Below are positions 36,414 through 44,900 of a stretch of DNA of 64,000 bases, piece after piece. Each line of letters begins with the position of its first letter. The first letter of the stretch is position 1. Below the pieces are notes generated by a model. It was not told the DNA's origin. It saw only the letters and a list, made by a program, of their open reading frames with translations, and searched no databases. The stretch is taken from contig NZ_JANJZT010000023.1 of assembly GCF_024622975.1 (NCBI RefSeq), forward strand, positions 1 through 64,000, read 5' to 3'. Position numbers and translations under genes: made by a program. Source of the DNA: Blautia caecimuris (GTDB taxonomy: Bacteria; Bacillota; Clostridia; Lachnospirales; Lachnospiraceae).

Positions 36414-37886
36414 ATAGCACTTTATCATTTTTCAATCGCACAGATAAAGCGCAGCGCCGGTCAGAGCGCCATTGCCAGCGCAGCCTACCGAGCCGGGGAG
36501 CGCCTTTACAGCAGCTACTATGGAGAAGTCAGCGACTACACCAAAAAGGGCGGCGTGATCGCTTCGGAAATCATGCTGCCGCCCCATGCGCCGGAAATAT
36601 ATCTTGACCGGGCGACCCTCTGGAATGCTGTGGAGAGCTGCGAGAAACATCCAAAAGCACAGCTTGCCTATTCCTTTGATATTGCCATGCAGAATGAATT
36701 GACGCTGGAAGAAAACATGGAGCTGGCGAGGAAGTTCGTGCAGGAGCAGTTTGTGGCAAAAGGCATGATTGCTGACCTCGCTTTTCACAGCCCGGAGAAA
36801 GAGGACGGCGGTATCCCAAACCCGCATTTCCATGTGATGACAACAATGCGCCCTTTGAACCTGGATGGCACATGGGGACAAAAACAGCGGCGGGAATATT
36901 TTCTTGATGAAGATGGAAACCGAATCCGGGATAAAAACGGCGATTATATGTTTAACGCTGTCCATACAACAGACTGGCATGAGCCGGAAACGCTGGAACA
37001 CTGGCGGGAGCAGTGGGCGGCTGCCGTTAATACAAAATTTGAGGAAAAAGGGCTGGATGTGCGTATCGACCACCGTTCCTATGTGCGGCAGGGACTTGAC
37101 CTGATACCTACTGTCCACGAGGGAGCTAATGTCCGGCAGATGGAAGCAAAGGGCATCCGCACCGAGAAAGGGGAACTGAACCGCTGGATTAAAGCCACCA
37201 ATCGGCTCATGCAGGATGTGAGGAAGAAGATCAAAGCCCTGTTTTTCTGGATGGCAGAGGTAAAAGAAGAACTTTCCAAACCGCAGACACCGAGCCTTGC
37301 CGACCTGCTGATCGCTTATTACAACCAGCGCAACGCAGGGGCATGGAGCAATAAAGCCAGAACCGGAAACTTAAAGCAGTTTGCCGAAGCCGTCAATTAT
37401 CTGACAGAAAACAAGCTGCTCACATTAGAGGATTTGCAGGAGCGTCTTTCCTCTGTCAGTGAAGAATTTGAAGCATTAAGCGGCTCCATGAAAAAGAAAT
37501 CTGCCCGGATAAAGGAATTGCAGGAATTGATACGGGAGGGCGAGAATTATCAGCGTCTAAAACCTGTCCATACGGAATTGAACAATATCAAGTTTAAGAA
37601 ACAGAGGGAGAAATTTGAAACATCCCACGATGCGGAGTTACGGCTGTTTTATGCCGCCCGCCGTATTCTGAAAGAAAAGCTGGACGGAAAACCCATTGCC
37701 CTGAAAGCATGGAAACAGGAATATGCACAGTTAAAAACAGAGTATGCCGAACTGTCTCCGCAGCATAAGCCGCTCCGGGAGGAAGTGATACGGCTGCGGC
37801 AGGTGCAGAACGCCGTAGATACCGCACTGCGCCGGAGGGAGCAGCCACAGGAAGTACAGAGAAAGAAACATGAGATGGAGCTATGA
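36414..37886 (+). CDS. MobA/MobL family relaxase, apparent ATA start
   Basis: Conjugative relaxase (MOBQ type) that nicks oriT and leads the DNA to the recipient. Family homology begins at 36414 (ALYHFSIAQIKRSAGQ), where the codon is ATA, not ATG. It continues through the catalytic Tyr25 in ASAAYRAGE and the metal-binding PHFHVMTTMRP (about residues 140-150), then a long coiled-coil C-terminus. The first ordinary start, GTG 36555, would drop the first 47 residues including Tyr25, and a stop sits three codons before the ATA. Either a mutated start codon has silenced the relaxase or ATA is used. Length from ATA is 490 residues. Confidence 0.85.
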   Translation: MALYHFSIAQIKRSAGQSAIASAAYRAGERLYSSYYGEVSDYTKKGGVIASEIMLPPHAPEIYLDRATLWNAVESCEKHPKAQLAYSFDIAMQNELTLEENMELARKFVQEQFVAKGMIADLAFHSPEKEDGGIPNPHFHVMTTMRPLNLDGTWGQKQRREYFLDEDGNRIRDKNGDYMFNAVHTTDWHEPETLEHWREQWAAAVNTKFEEKGLDVRIDHRSYVRQGLDLIPTVHEGANVRQMEAKGIRTEKGELNRWIKATNRLMQDVRKKIKALFFWMAEVKEELSKPQTPSLADLLIAYYNQRNAGAWSNKARTGNLKQFAEAVNYLTENKLLTLEDLQERLSSVSEEFEALSGSMKKKSARIKELQELIREGENYQRLKPVHTELNNIKFKKQREKFETSHDAELRLFYAARRILKEKLDGKPIALKAWKQEYAQLKTEYAELSPQHKPLREEVIRLRQVQNAVDTALRRREQPQEVQRKKHEMEL

Positions 37887-37933
37887 TATAACCGGCAGCT
37901 TTACCGCTGCCGGCATTTTTATGGAGGGAGCAT

Positions 37934-38674
37934 TTGAATGTATTTGAAGCGGTGAAACAGTCTGTTACCACCCGGCAGGCTGCTTCATTCTATGGAATCC
38001 GGGTGGGGAGAAACGGCATGGTCTGCTGTCCATTCCACAATGACCGCACGCCCAGCATGAAAGTGGACAGCCGCTTTTACTGCTTCGGCTGCGGGGCTTC
38101 CGGGGATGTGATCGACTTTGCCGCTTTGCTGCATGGATTGGGGAAACGGGAAGCTGCGGTCAGGCTTGCGGAGGACTTCGGCGTTTCCTATGAGAAATCC
38201 GGCAATGCGCCGCCAGATAGGAAGCGTCACAACAGGTCACAGCCCCGACAAAAATCAGCGGAGCAGAGATTTCAGGAAACGGAACGGTATTGTTTCCGGG
38301 TGCTATGCGATTATCTGCGCCTGCTGGAGCATTGGAAAACAGCATACGCCCCACAGCCGCAGGATGCCATCTGGCATCCTCTTTTTGTGGAAGCGTTGCA
38401 GAGGATAAGCTACACAGAATACCTTTTGGATATTTTGTTATACGGAGAAATAGAAGAAAAAGCGGCATTGATCGCCGCACAGGGAAAGGAGGTGCTGCGG
38501 CTTGAACAGCGAATTTCAGAGCTTGCCGCCGGAAACGCAGGAAGCGGTCAAAAGGACGATGGACACAATGGAACCGGCGCAGACACCGGCAGAAATCCGG
38601 GAGACGTTAGAGGGGACGCAGAAAGGCGGCGTGAAGAACAGCATCCGAAACTGCCTGACGGTGTTCCAGCGTGA
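37934..38674 (+). CDS. CHC2 zinc-finger primase-like protein
   Basis: 246 residues. The N-terminal DnaG-type CHC2 zinc finger reads CCPFHNDRTPSMKV and FYCFGCGASGD (about 32-60) and binds primer-synthesis sites. The rest is helical and basic, without the TOPRIM catalytic domain. It is therefore a zinc-finger partner of the VapE helicase rather than a complete primase. TTG 37934 follows GGAGGGAG. It overlaps vapE by 173 bases in another frame, a long overlap that seems characteristic of this gene pair. Confidence 0.85.
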   Translation: MNVFEAVKQSVTTRQAASFYGIRVGRNGMVCCPFHNDRTPSMKVDSRFYCFGCGASGDVIDFAALLHGLGKREAAVRLAEDFGVSYEKSGNAPPDRKRHNRSQPRQKSAEQRFQETERYCFRVLCDYLRLLEHWKTAYAPQPQDAIWHPLFVEALQRISYTEYLLDILLYGEIEEKAALIAAQGKEVLRLEQRISELAAGNAGSGQKDDGHNGTGADTGRNPGDVRGDAERRREEQHPKLPDGVPA

Positions 38675-39899
38675 CCCGCTGTTTCGTGGGGCGCTGCGCC
38701 TGAACCTTTTGACGGAGCAGATTGACATTGTGAAGCCGTTGGGCTGGGAGCGCACCAGTACCACGCTGACCGACATGGACATGAACTACCTGCTTTTGTA
38801 TCTGGAAGAAAATTACGGGCTTACCAGCGAGAAAAAGGTGCAGAGCGCTATCAAGATTGTTGCCAATGAAAACCGCTACCATCCGGTCAGGGATTACCTG
38901 AACAGCCTGCAATGGGACGGCACAGAGCGCATCCGTTACGCCCTGCATCACTTTCTGGGAGCCGATACGGACGAATACACCTATGAAGCCTTGAAACTGT
39001 TCCTGATGGGAGCCATCCGGCGAGTGTTCAGACCGGGGAGCAAGTTTGAGGTCATGCTCTGTCTGGTTGGTGGTCAGGGAGCCGGGAAATCTACCTTTTT
39101 CCGGCTGCTGGCAGGCAGGGACGAATGGTTTTCAGACGATTTGAAGAAGCTGGACGATGAAAATGTGTACCGCAAGCTGCAAGGGCATTGGATTATCGAG
39201 ATGTCGGAGATGATTGCCACAGCCAACGCCAAGAGCATTGAGGAAATCAAGTCATTCTTAAGCCGCCAGAAAGAAACCTACAAAGTGCCGTATGAGACAC
39301 ATCCGGCAGACCGGCTGCGGCAATGTGTATTTGGAGGGACGACCAACCGGCAGGACTTTTTGCCCCGTGATCGCACCGGCAACCGGCGCTTTCTCCCCGT
39401 GACGGTGTACCCGGAACGGGCGGAGGTTCACATACTGGACGATGAAGCGGCGGCGAGGGCGTATATCGAACAGATGTGGGCGGAAGCCATGACGATTTAT
39501 CGCAGTGGGAAGTATAAGCTGTCATTCAGCATAGAAATGAACCGATACCTGAACGCCCACCAGCAGGACTTTATGCAGGAAGACACACAGGCTGGCATGA
39601 TCTACGCCTATTTGGAGGACTACACCGGCGACAGGGTATGTTCCAAGCAGCTTTATGAGGAAGCGCTGGGGAACTTAAATTCCCCGGCAGACTGGGAGAC
39701 ACGGGCAATCTGCGAGATTATGAATACCGGCATTGCGGGCGGCATCATACAGGGCTGGGCAGCCTACAAAAGCCCGAAGCGGTATAAGAAATACGGTTCT
39801 CAAAAAGGCTGGGAGCGTGTCAACCAAGCTCCGCCGGAGGGGGACGGTTTTCGAGAAATCACGGAAGAAGAAGCCCGGCAAATGGAACTGCCATTCTGA
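38502..39899 (+). CDS. VapE family helicase (virulence-associated E)
   Basis: 465-residue P-loop ATPase of the VapE/DUF3854-associated superfamily 3 helicase type. Walker A is GGQGAGKSTFF (about 190-200), followed by EMSEM and the GGTTNRQDFLPRDRTGNRRFLPV arginine-finger region (about 285-307). With the CHC2 protein it probably drives replication of the excised element. TTG 38502, with AAAGGAGG upstream, is the start and lies inside the preceding gene. Confidence 0.88.
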   Translation: MNSEFQSLPPETQEAVKRTMDTMEPAQTPAEIRETLEGTQKGGVKNSIRNCLTVFQRDPLFRGALRLNLLTEQIDIVKPLGWERTSTTLTDMDMNYLLLYLEENYGLTSEKKVQSAIKIVANENRYHPVRDYLNSLQWDGTERIRYALHHFLGADTDEYTYEALKLFLMGAIRRVFRPGSKFEVMLCLVGGQGAGKSTFFRLLAGRDEWFSDDLKKLDDENVYRKLQGHWIIEMSEMIATANAKSIEEIKSFLSRQKETYKVPYETHPADRLRQCVFGGTTNRQDFLPRDRTGNRRFLPVTVYPERAEVHILDDEAAARAYIEQMWAEAMTIYRSGKYKLSFSIEMNRYLNAHQQDFMQEDTQAGMIYAYLEDYTGDRVCSKQLYEEALGNLNSPADWETRAICEIMNTGIAGGIIQGWAAYKSPKRYKKYGSQKGWERVNQAPPEGDGFREITEEEARQMELPF

Positions 39900-39905
39900 A
39901 AAGCC

Positions 39906-40086
39906 ACCGGTTGACAGTTTGGTTGACAGCCGGTTGACGGGGAAAAGCCTGATATTTGGGGCATTTCTCTCCTTTGTCAACCATGTCAACCAAGAAATCA
40001 AAGAAAAAGTAAAAAGTAATCATAGAGCGCCTATGGATTGTTTTCAAAGTCTTTTCTGCCAGTTGACACGGTTTGGTTGACACGGA
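39906..40086. repeat. Iteron-like GTTGAC repeats after vapE
   Basis: Seven GTTGAC words in a 173-base non-coding interval. GTTGACA occurs at 39910, 39922, 40062 and 40076, and GTTGACG at 39933. Inverted copies TGTCAAC are at 39975 and 39984. Spacing within groups is 9-14 bases. This is a candidate replication origin or binding array for the element's replication proteins. Confidence 0.55.
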
Positions 40087-40157
40087 GACAGTCTGCGGCT
40101 GTACACCTGCCTGACATTCCCTTGTCGGGCATATTTCATTTATGGAGGTAACTGCCT

Positions 40158-40343
40158 ATGGCAAAAAGCAAAAACGAGAGCAATAACAAAAACAGCGGCA
40201 CCCTGCTTACCGAAAAAGACGGCACCCAGTATTTTGTCATGGGGAAAGTCCGTATCAAGGTATCGGAGCATTTCGCACAGGATGGGAAGCCGCTTGACAG
40301 CCTACTGGAAGATGTGATCCAGCACGCTGCCGCCGCTTCCTGA
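40158..40343 (+). CDS. Transposon-encoded protein TnpW-like
   Basis: 61 residues: NGSxTLLTEKDGTQYFVMGKVRIKVSEHF-type sequence, small and soluble. It matches my recollection of TnpW, a short protein found beside large serine recombinases in Tn4451-like elements. Its role is not established. GGAGG is present before the ATG. It directly precedes the recombinase gene. Confidence 0.7.
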   Translation: MAKSKNESNNKNSGTLLTEKDGTQYFVMGKVRIKVSEHFAQDGKPLDSLLEDVIQHAAAAS

Positions 40344-40372
40344 AAAAATACGGAATAACGACTGTCAATCAG

Positions 40373-40431
40373 CCCACGCTTATGATATACTTGTACCAGC
40401 GAGTATTGTATAAGCGTGGGTTGTTTCTTTT
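40373..40431 (+). terminator. Hairpin with T-tract before the recombinase gene
   Basis: CCCACGCTTAT (40373-40383) pairs with ATAAGCGTGGG (40410-40420), followed by TTGTTTCTTTT. It can act as terminator or attenuator of recombinase expression. The same word CCCACGCTTATAC occurs near the left end at 23340-23352. Confidence 0.6.
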
Positions 40432-40450
40432 AGAAGGAGGATTTTTAACC

Positions 40451-42073
40451 GTGAAACAACCATACAATACAACGATTTATAACACTGCACTATATTTGAG
40501 ATTGAGCCGTGACGATGAATTACAGGGGGAAAGCGGCAGTATCCAGACCCAGCGCATGATGCTTAGACAGTATGCCGCAGAACATGGGCTGACTGTTGTA
40601 GACGAGTACATTGACGACGGATGGAGCGGGACAAATTTCGAGCGTCCAAGTTTCCAAAGGATGATTGATGACATCGAGGACGGGAAAATCAACTGCGTTG
40701 TCACAAAGGACTTATCCCGTCTGGGAAGAAACTATATCCTAACCGGTCAGTACACGGAAATCTATTTCCCCAGCAAGGGAGTACGCTACATTGCCATCAA
40801 TGACAATGTGGACACCATCAACGGAGAAAGCGAGCTTGCCCCATTCTTAAACATCCTGAATGAAATGCACGCCCGACAGACCAGCAAAAAGGTCAAGGCT
40901 GCCATGCGCACAAGATTTGCCAATGGCGCACACTATGGAGCCTATGCACCGCTGGGCTATGTAAAAGACCCGGACAAAAAAGGTCATCTTCTGATCGACC
41001 CGGAAACACGCTGGATTGTAGAGAAGATTTTTGACCTTGCAGTACACGGGAGGGGTGCCGCCAGCATTACACGGATTCTGGTGGAGGAAAAAGTACCTAC
41101 CCCCGGCTGGCTGAACTATGAAAGATACGGGACTTTCGCCAATATCTACGCCGGTGCGCCCGCAGAAAAAGCCTATGCGTGGACGATAGCACAGGTCAAG
41201 AGCATTTTGAAAGAGGAAACCTACATCGGTCACAGCGTTCACAACAAGCAGAGCAACATTTCATTCAAGAACAAGAAAAAGGTGCGGAAGCCGCAGGAAG
41301 AATGGTATCGTGTGGAAAATACCCACGAAGCCATCATTTCCGAAGAAGTGTTCCAAAAAGTTCAGGAGCTGATTGCAAGCAGACGCAGGAAACGCAGAAA
41401 CGGTACGACACAGATTTTCGCAGGATTGATAAAATGTGCAGACTGCGGATGGTCTTTAGCCTATGGGGAAAACAAGCAGAACAAGAACCCATACGGGTAC
41501 TACCATTGCAGCAAGAACGGACAGGGATTACGCCAGTGTTCCATGCACTATATCCGCTATGATGTACTGTATGCCTATGTACTTGCAAGACTGCAATACT
41601 GGTCTATGCTGGCACAGAAAGACGAGGACAAACTGCTGAAACGGCTGCTCAATGCCAGCGACAGAGAAAGAAACTCTGCGAAGAAAAAGCAGGCTGCGGA
41701 GCTGAAAAAGGCAGAGAAGCGTAAAGCCGAGGTTGACGGGCTGTTTGCTAAAATGTATGAGGACTGGTCTGCCGGACGCATAACCGAGTATAACTTCAAT
41801 ATGCTGTCCGAGAAGTACCAGAACGAGCAAAAGGAGCTTGAAACAAAAATAAGACAGCTTCACGAAACGATGGAAGCCGCCGTACAGACCGCAGCGGATG
41901 CTGAAAAGTGGATTGCCCTGATGAAACAGTATGTCAACCCTGTGGAGCTGACCGCCGAACTTCTGAACACTCTAATTGAAAAAATAACCGTCCACGAAGC
42001 TGTCAAGGGCGAGGACGGAAGCCGTGAGCAGGAAGTAGAAATCTACTACCGCTTCATCGGCAAAATCGACTGA
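40451..42073 (+). CDS. Large serine recombinase (TnpX-like)
   Basis: Site-specific integrase/excisionase of 540 residues. The catalytic resolvase domain has the nucleophile Ser19 in LYLRLSRDDE and VTKDLSRLGRNY near residue 90. A recombinase domain follows (about 160-290), then a zinc ribbon (CADCGWSLAYG and CSKNGQGLRQCSMH) and a long coiled coil (about 390-480). GTG 40451 with AAGGAGG upstream is chosen. A frame from 40382 would begin inside the hairpin. It lies 34 bases from the right end, the usual place for the enzyme that moved the element. Confidence 0.93.
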   Translation: MKQPYNTTIYNTALYLRLSRDDELQGESGSIQTQRMMLRQYAAEHGLTVVDEYIDDGWSGTNFERPSFQRMIDDIEDGKINCVVTKDLSRLGRNYILTGQYTEIYFPSKGVRYIAINDNVDTINGESELAPFLNILNEMHARQTSKKVKAAMRTRFANGAHYGAYAPLGYVKDPDKKGHLLIDPETRWIVEKIFDLAVHGRGAASITRILVEEKVPTPGWLNYERYGTFANIYAGAPAEKAYAWTIAQVKSILKEETYIGHSVHNKQSNISFKNKKKVRKPQEEWYRVENTHEAIISEEVFQKVQELIASRRRKRRNGTTQIFAGLIKCADCGWSLAYGENKQNKNPYGYYHCSKNGQGLRQCSMHYIRYDVLYAYVLARLQYWSMLAQKDEDKLLKRLLNASDRERNSAKKKQAAELKKAEKRKAEVDGLFAKMYEDWSAGRITEYNFNMLSEKYQNEQKELETKIRQLHETMEAAVQTAADAEKWIALMKQYVNPVELTAELLNTLIEKITVHEAVKGEDGSREQEVEIYYRFIGKID

Positions 42074-42100
42074 CCTTTCTTTTTTACCCAACAATATCTT

Positions 42101-42120
42101 TAATTAAGGGAAACGGGTAT
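42101..42120. other. Right attachment site (attR)
   Basis: Core GGGAAAC at 42108-42114. Element sequence lies to the left and host XRE coding sequence (GAA ACG GGT ATG) resumes at 42110. It matches the attL core at 23290. Confidence 0.8.
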
Positions 42121-42967
42121 GACATACCCGGACATTACGCTGCTGCCGCAGCTTGCGGCATATTTTAATATCAGTATTGATGAACTTATGGGATATGAAC
42201 CTCAGATGGATAAAATGGAAATCCGGAAATGCTATTATCTGCTTGCAGAAGAATTTTCCTCTCTTTCCTTTGAGGAGGCACTGGAACATTGCCATGAAAA
42301 GATAAAAAAATATTATTCCTGCTATCCGCTTTTGTTTCATATGGGTATTTTGCTGGTAAATCATTTTATGCTGGCAGGAAGTCCGGAAAAATCGGAGCAG
42401 ATACTGGAAGAGGCAAGAGAGCTTTTCAGCCGTGTAAAAACAGAAGCAGAGGATCCGAATCTTGGAAAAGAGGCGCTTCAGATGGAAGCGTACTGCCTGC
42501 TGATCCTGAAACGGCCGGAAGAGATACTGGAGCTGTTAGGCGAGGATGCGATAATAACAAATCCGGCAGAACCGGTGCTGGCTTCTGCCTATCAGCTTCT
42601 GGGAAATGCTTCGGAAGCGGAACGGATTTTGCAGATCGGCATATACAAAGAGGTTGTTGCCCTGTGTAATGTATTATCCTCATATATGAATCTCTGCACA
42701 GGAGGAGCTGAGGAGTTTGAGGAGATCTGCAGCCGGTTTCTTGCAGTTGCACAAGCCTTTCAGCTGGAGAAACTTCATCCGGGAATCATGCTTCCCGGTT
42801 ATCTTATGATTGCGCAGGGATGGGCAGTGCGGAAGGAATGGAAAAAGAGCAGTAAACAGGATCAGTTTTTCTCTGAAGCAGGGAGAGGTATTTGGATTTC
42901 TCGGGCCAAACGGGGCAGGAAAAACAACGACTGTAAAGCTTCTTACAGGGATGCTGGCTCCTTCTGA
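42110..42967 (+). pseudogene. XRE-family regulator, 3' fragment
   Basis: It continues the HTH of 23178 in frame: ETGMTYPDITLLPQLAAYFNISIDELMGYEPQM. About 230 helical residues with repeat-like Leu/Ala pattern follow (EQILEEARELFSRV, EAERILQIGIYKEV). After LMIAQGWAVRKE (about 42837) the sequence turns basic and unlike the family. There it shares DNA with the ABC gene in another frame, so its true end seems to be deleted. The fragment lacks its DNA-binding half and any ribosome site, and is not expected to work. Confidence 0.85.
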
Positions 42968-43706
42968 GGGAGAAATCAGGATACTGGGACTGAATCCGGC
43001 AGAAGCCCCGAAAAAGGTACACGCTGTTTCCGGGGTAGTAACGGAGCATGCGCAGATGTACAACAATATGACCGGAAAGCAGAATCTTATTTTTTATGGT
43101 TCTGTGTTCGGAATGGCAAAAGCAGAGGCAGATAAAAGAGCGGCTTTCCTGCTGAAACAACTGGAACTGGATGAAGCGGGAGATCAGAAGCTGTCTACCT
43201 ATTCGACAGGTATGCGTCAGAGACTTTCCCTTGCCAGAGCTTTGATCCACAGACCACAGATCCTTTTTCTTGACGAACCTACTTCCGGACTTGATCCGGA
43301 AAGCGCTCAGAATGTGAATCAGCTGATCAGGAAGCTGGCAGAGGATGATTATATAACGATTTTTCTCTGCACACACCAGCTTCGATATGCTCAGGAGATC
43401 TGTACAAGATATGGACTGATGGCTCAGGGAAGGCTGCTTGCCACCGGCACTCTGGATGAATTGCGAAATAAGGTGGCTTCCGGTATAAGTCTTGAGATCT
43501 GTGGGGATCACATGCCGGAGGAACTGGGATTTTTAAGAACAGGAGAGTGGCAGTATGAGAGCAGAATCCGGTCCGACAAAGAGATTCCTGACCTTGTCCG
43601 TAAAATCGTAACAGGCGGCGGAGATATTTACTCGGTCAATGTAAAAAAACCGTCCCTAGAGGATATTTATTTTTCCCTTACTGCCAGAGAGGAGGCACTG
43701 CTATGA
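42810..43706 (+). CDS. ABC transporter ATP-binding protein, N-terminus damaged
   Basis: ATPase of an ABC-2 exporter. Walker A is GFLGPNGAGKTTT, the signature LSTYSTGMRQRLSLARAL, and Walker B ILFLDEPTSGLD. About 298 residues if TTG 42810 is used. The first 12 residues are not family-like. Homology starts at GKRAVNRISFSLKQGEVFG, without the usual ten residues before it. TTG 42810 directly follows an in-frame stop and has no ribosome site, and the next start would lose Walker A. The gene may be a pseudogene or depend on translation of the regulator fragment. Confidence 0.75.
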   Translation: MRRDGQCGRNGKRAVNRISFSLKQGEVFGFLGPNGAGKTTTVKLLTGMLAPSEGEIRILGLNPAEAPKKVHAVSGVVTEHAQMYNNMTGKQNLIFYGSVFGMAKAEADKRAAFLLKQLELDEAGDQKLSTYSTGMRQRLSLARALIHRPQILFLDEPTSGLDPESAQNVNQLIRKLAEDDYITIFLCTHQLRYAQEICTRYGLMAQGRLLATGTLDELRNKVASGISLEICGDHMPEELGFLRTGEWQYESRIRSDKEIPDLVRKIVTGGGDIYSVNVKKPSLEDIYFSLTAREEALL

Positions 43707-44488
43707 AACAAAAAATGGCTGCTATTATCAGAAAAGACTTAAGAAATATCACGACCAATAAAAATCTGTTTCTTTCCCTTTTGATCGTTCCCCTGGTTTT
43801 TACCATTATTTTTCCGTCCATTCTCGTATGCGCCATCCATTTTATGCCGGATGACCCGGACATTCAGAAGATGCTGGAGCTTCTGCCGATGTCCCTTCGC
43901 TCCGGAAATATGGAGCTGGACCTGATGGGAATGATTCTGAATTATATTCTTCCTGTGTTTTTTCTGATCATACCTGTAATGGCGGCGTCCATTATGTCAG
44001 CCAGCGCATTTGTAGGAGAAAAGGAAAAACATACTCTGGAGACTCTGCTTTACTGTCCTTTATCTGTGAAACAGATCTTCTGTGCAAAGGTAATGGCATC
44101 CTTTTTTCTGAGTATGCTGATATCTTTTATTTCTTTTCTGGCAATGCTTCTGGTACTTGAAGCAGAGACACTGTTTCTGATGGGAAGTTTTCTGCTTCCC
44201 GGAATCAGCTGGTTTGTGATTTTGTTTTTGATCTCGCCTTCTGTTTCCCTGATCGCAATTACTTTGATCGTGCGGGGTTCTGCAAAGGCTCAGAGTGTGG
44301 AAGAGTCCCAGCAGGGCGCTGTTTTTCTGGTGATCCCGCTGCTTCTGCTGGCTGTGGGACAGTTTATGGGAGTGCTTCTTGTAAACACATGGATTTTGTT
44401 GGGATTGGGAGCACTATGCGCTTTGGCGGCAGGACTTCTTCTGAAAAGATCAATGGGACGGTTCAGCTATGAAATGCTGCTGAAATAA
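43703..44488 (+). CDS. ABC-2 type transporter permease
   Basis: 261-residue integral membrane protein with about six helices and the ABC-2 core pattern SASAFVGEKEKHTLETLLYCPLSVKQIFCAKV (about 98-130), which interacts with the ATPase. Its ATG overlaps the ATPase stop by 4 bases, so the pair forms one exporter. The cargo may be a peptide, drug or lipid. The broken XRE gene upstream was probably its regulator. Confidence 0.85.
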   Translation: MKQKMAAIIRKDLRNITTNKNLFLSLLIVPLVFTIIFPSILVCAIHFMPDDPDIQKMLELLPMSLRSGNMELDLMGMILNYILPVFFLIIPVMAASIMSASAFVGEKEKHTLETLLYCPLSVKQIFCAKVMASFFLSMLISFISFLAMLLVLEAETLFLMGSFLLPGISWFVILFLISPSVSLIAITLIVRGSAKAQSVEESQQGAVFLVIPLLLLAVGQFMGVLLVNTWILLGLGALCALAAGLLLKRSMGRFSYEMLLK

Positions 44489-44900
44489 TGAAACAGAAAA
44501 TTTGAAAAAAGGAATAAATGACAAACATGGAATGAAACAGACAGAATGCGGTACAGGCATAAAAAGAAGTATCAGAATCCAATCCCGGGATATGGGTGGA
44601 TCATTCCGGGTATGTGGCAGAGGCCTGCAAAAATATTGCGTAGCTCTGCCATAGTCTGTCTGTTGAAGCGGCTTATATGCTTCTGTGAATTTTGTTGTCT
44701 GTTACAGTTGTCTGTCAGTATTTACATAAAAATGGACAAAAAAAGTATGATATTTTTGTGTAAAATATGGAAACTGAAGATTGTCCTCCAAAATATACAA
44801 GATATGCCTTGACGGAAAGCTGGTTATACTATATATTCTAAACATGAAATATGAGTTGCACAGAAATAACTGTGTGGATTTAAAAACAGGAGGATGATTC
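44489..44900. other. Leader region of the pyruvate formate-lyase operon
   Basis: 412 bases without a supportable gene. It contains the promoter at 44809-44837, leaving a leader of roughly 55-60 bases. No terminator for the ABC genes is obvious. Confidence 0.5.
44809..44837 (+). promoter_or_regulatory. Probable promoter of pflB
   Basis: TTGACG (44809-44814), 17-base spacer, TATATT (44832-44837). A Rex or other redox operator was not identified with confidence. Confidence 0.6.

Noticed and set aside
36404..36607. GTG-started 67-codon frame at the relaxase start
   Set aside because: The adjacent frame carries the conserved relaxase N-terminus; this one is its shadow.
44546..44812. 88-codon frame before pflB
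   Set aside because: No ribosome site, runs into the pflB promoter, and the residue composition is random-like.
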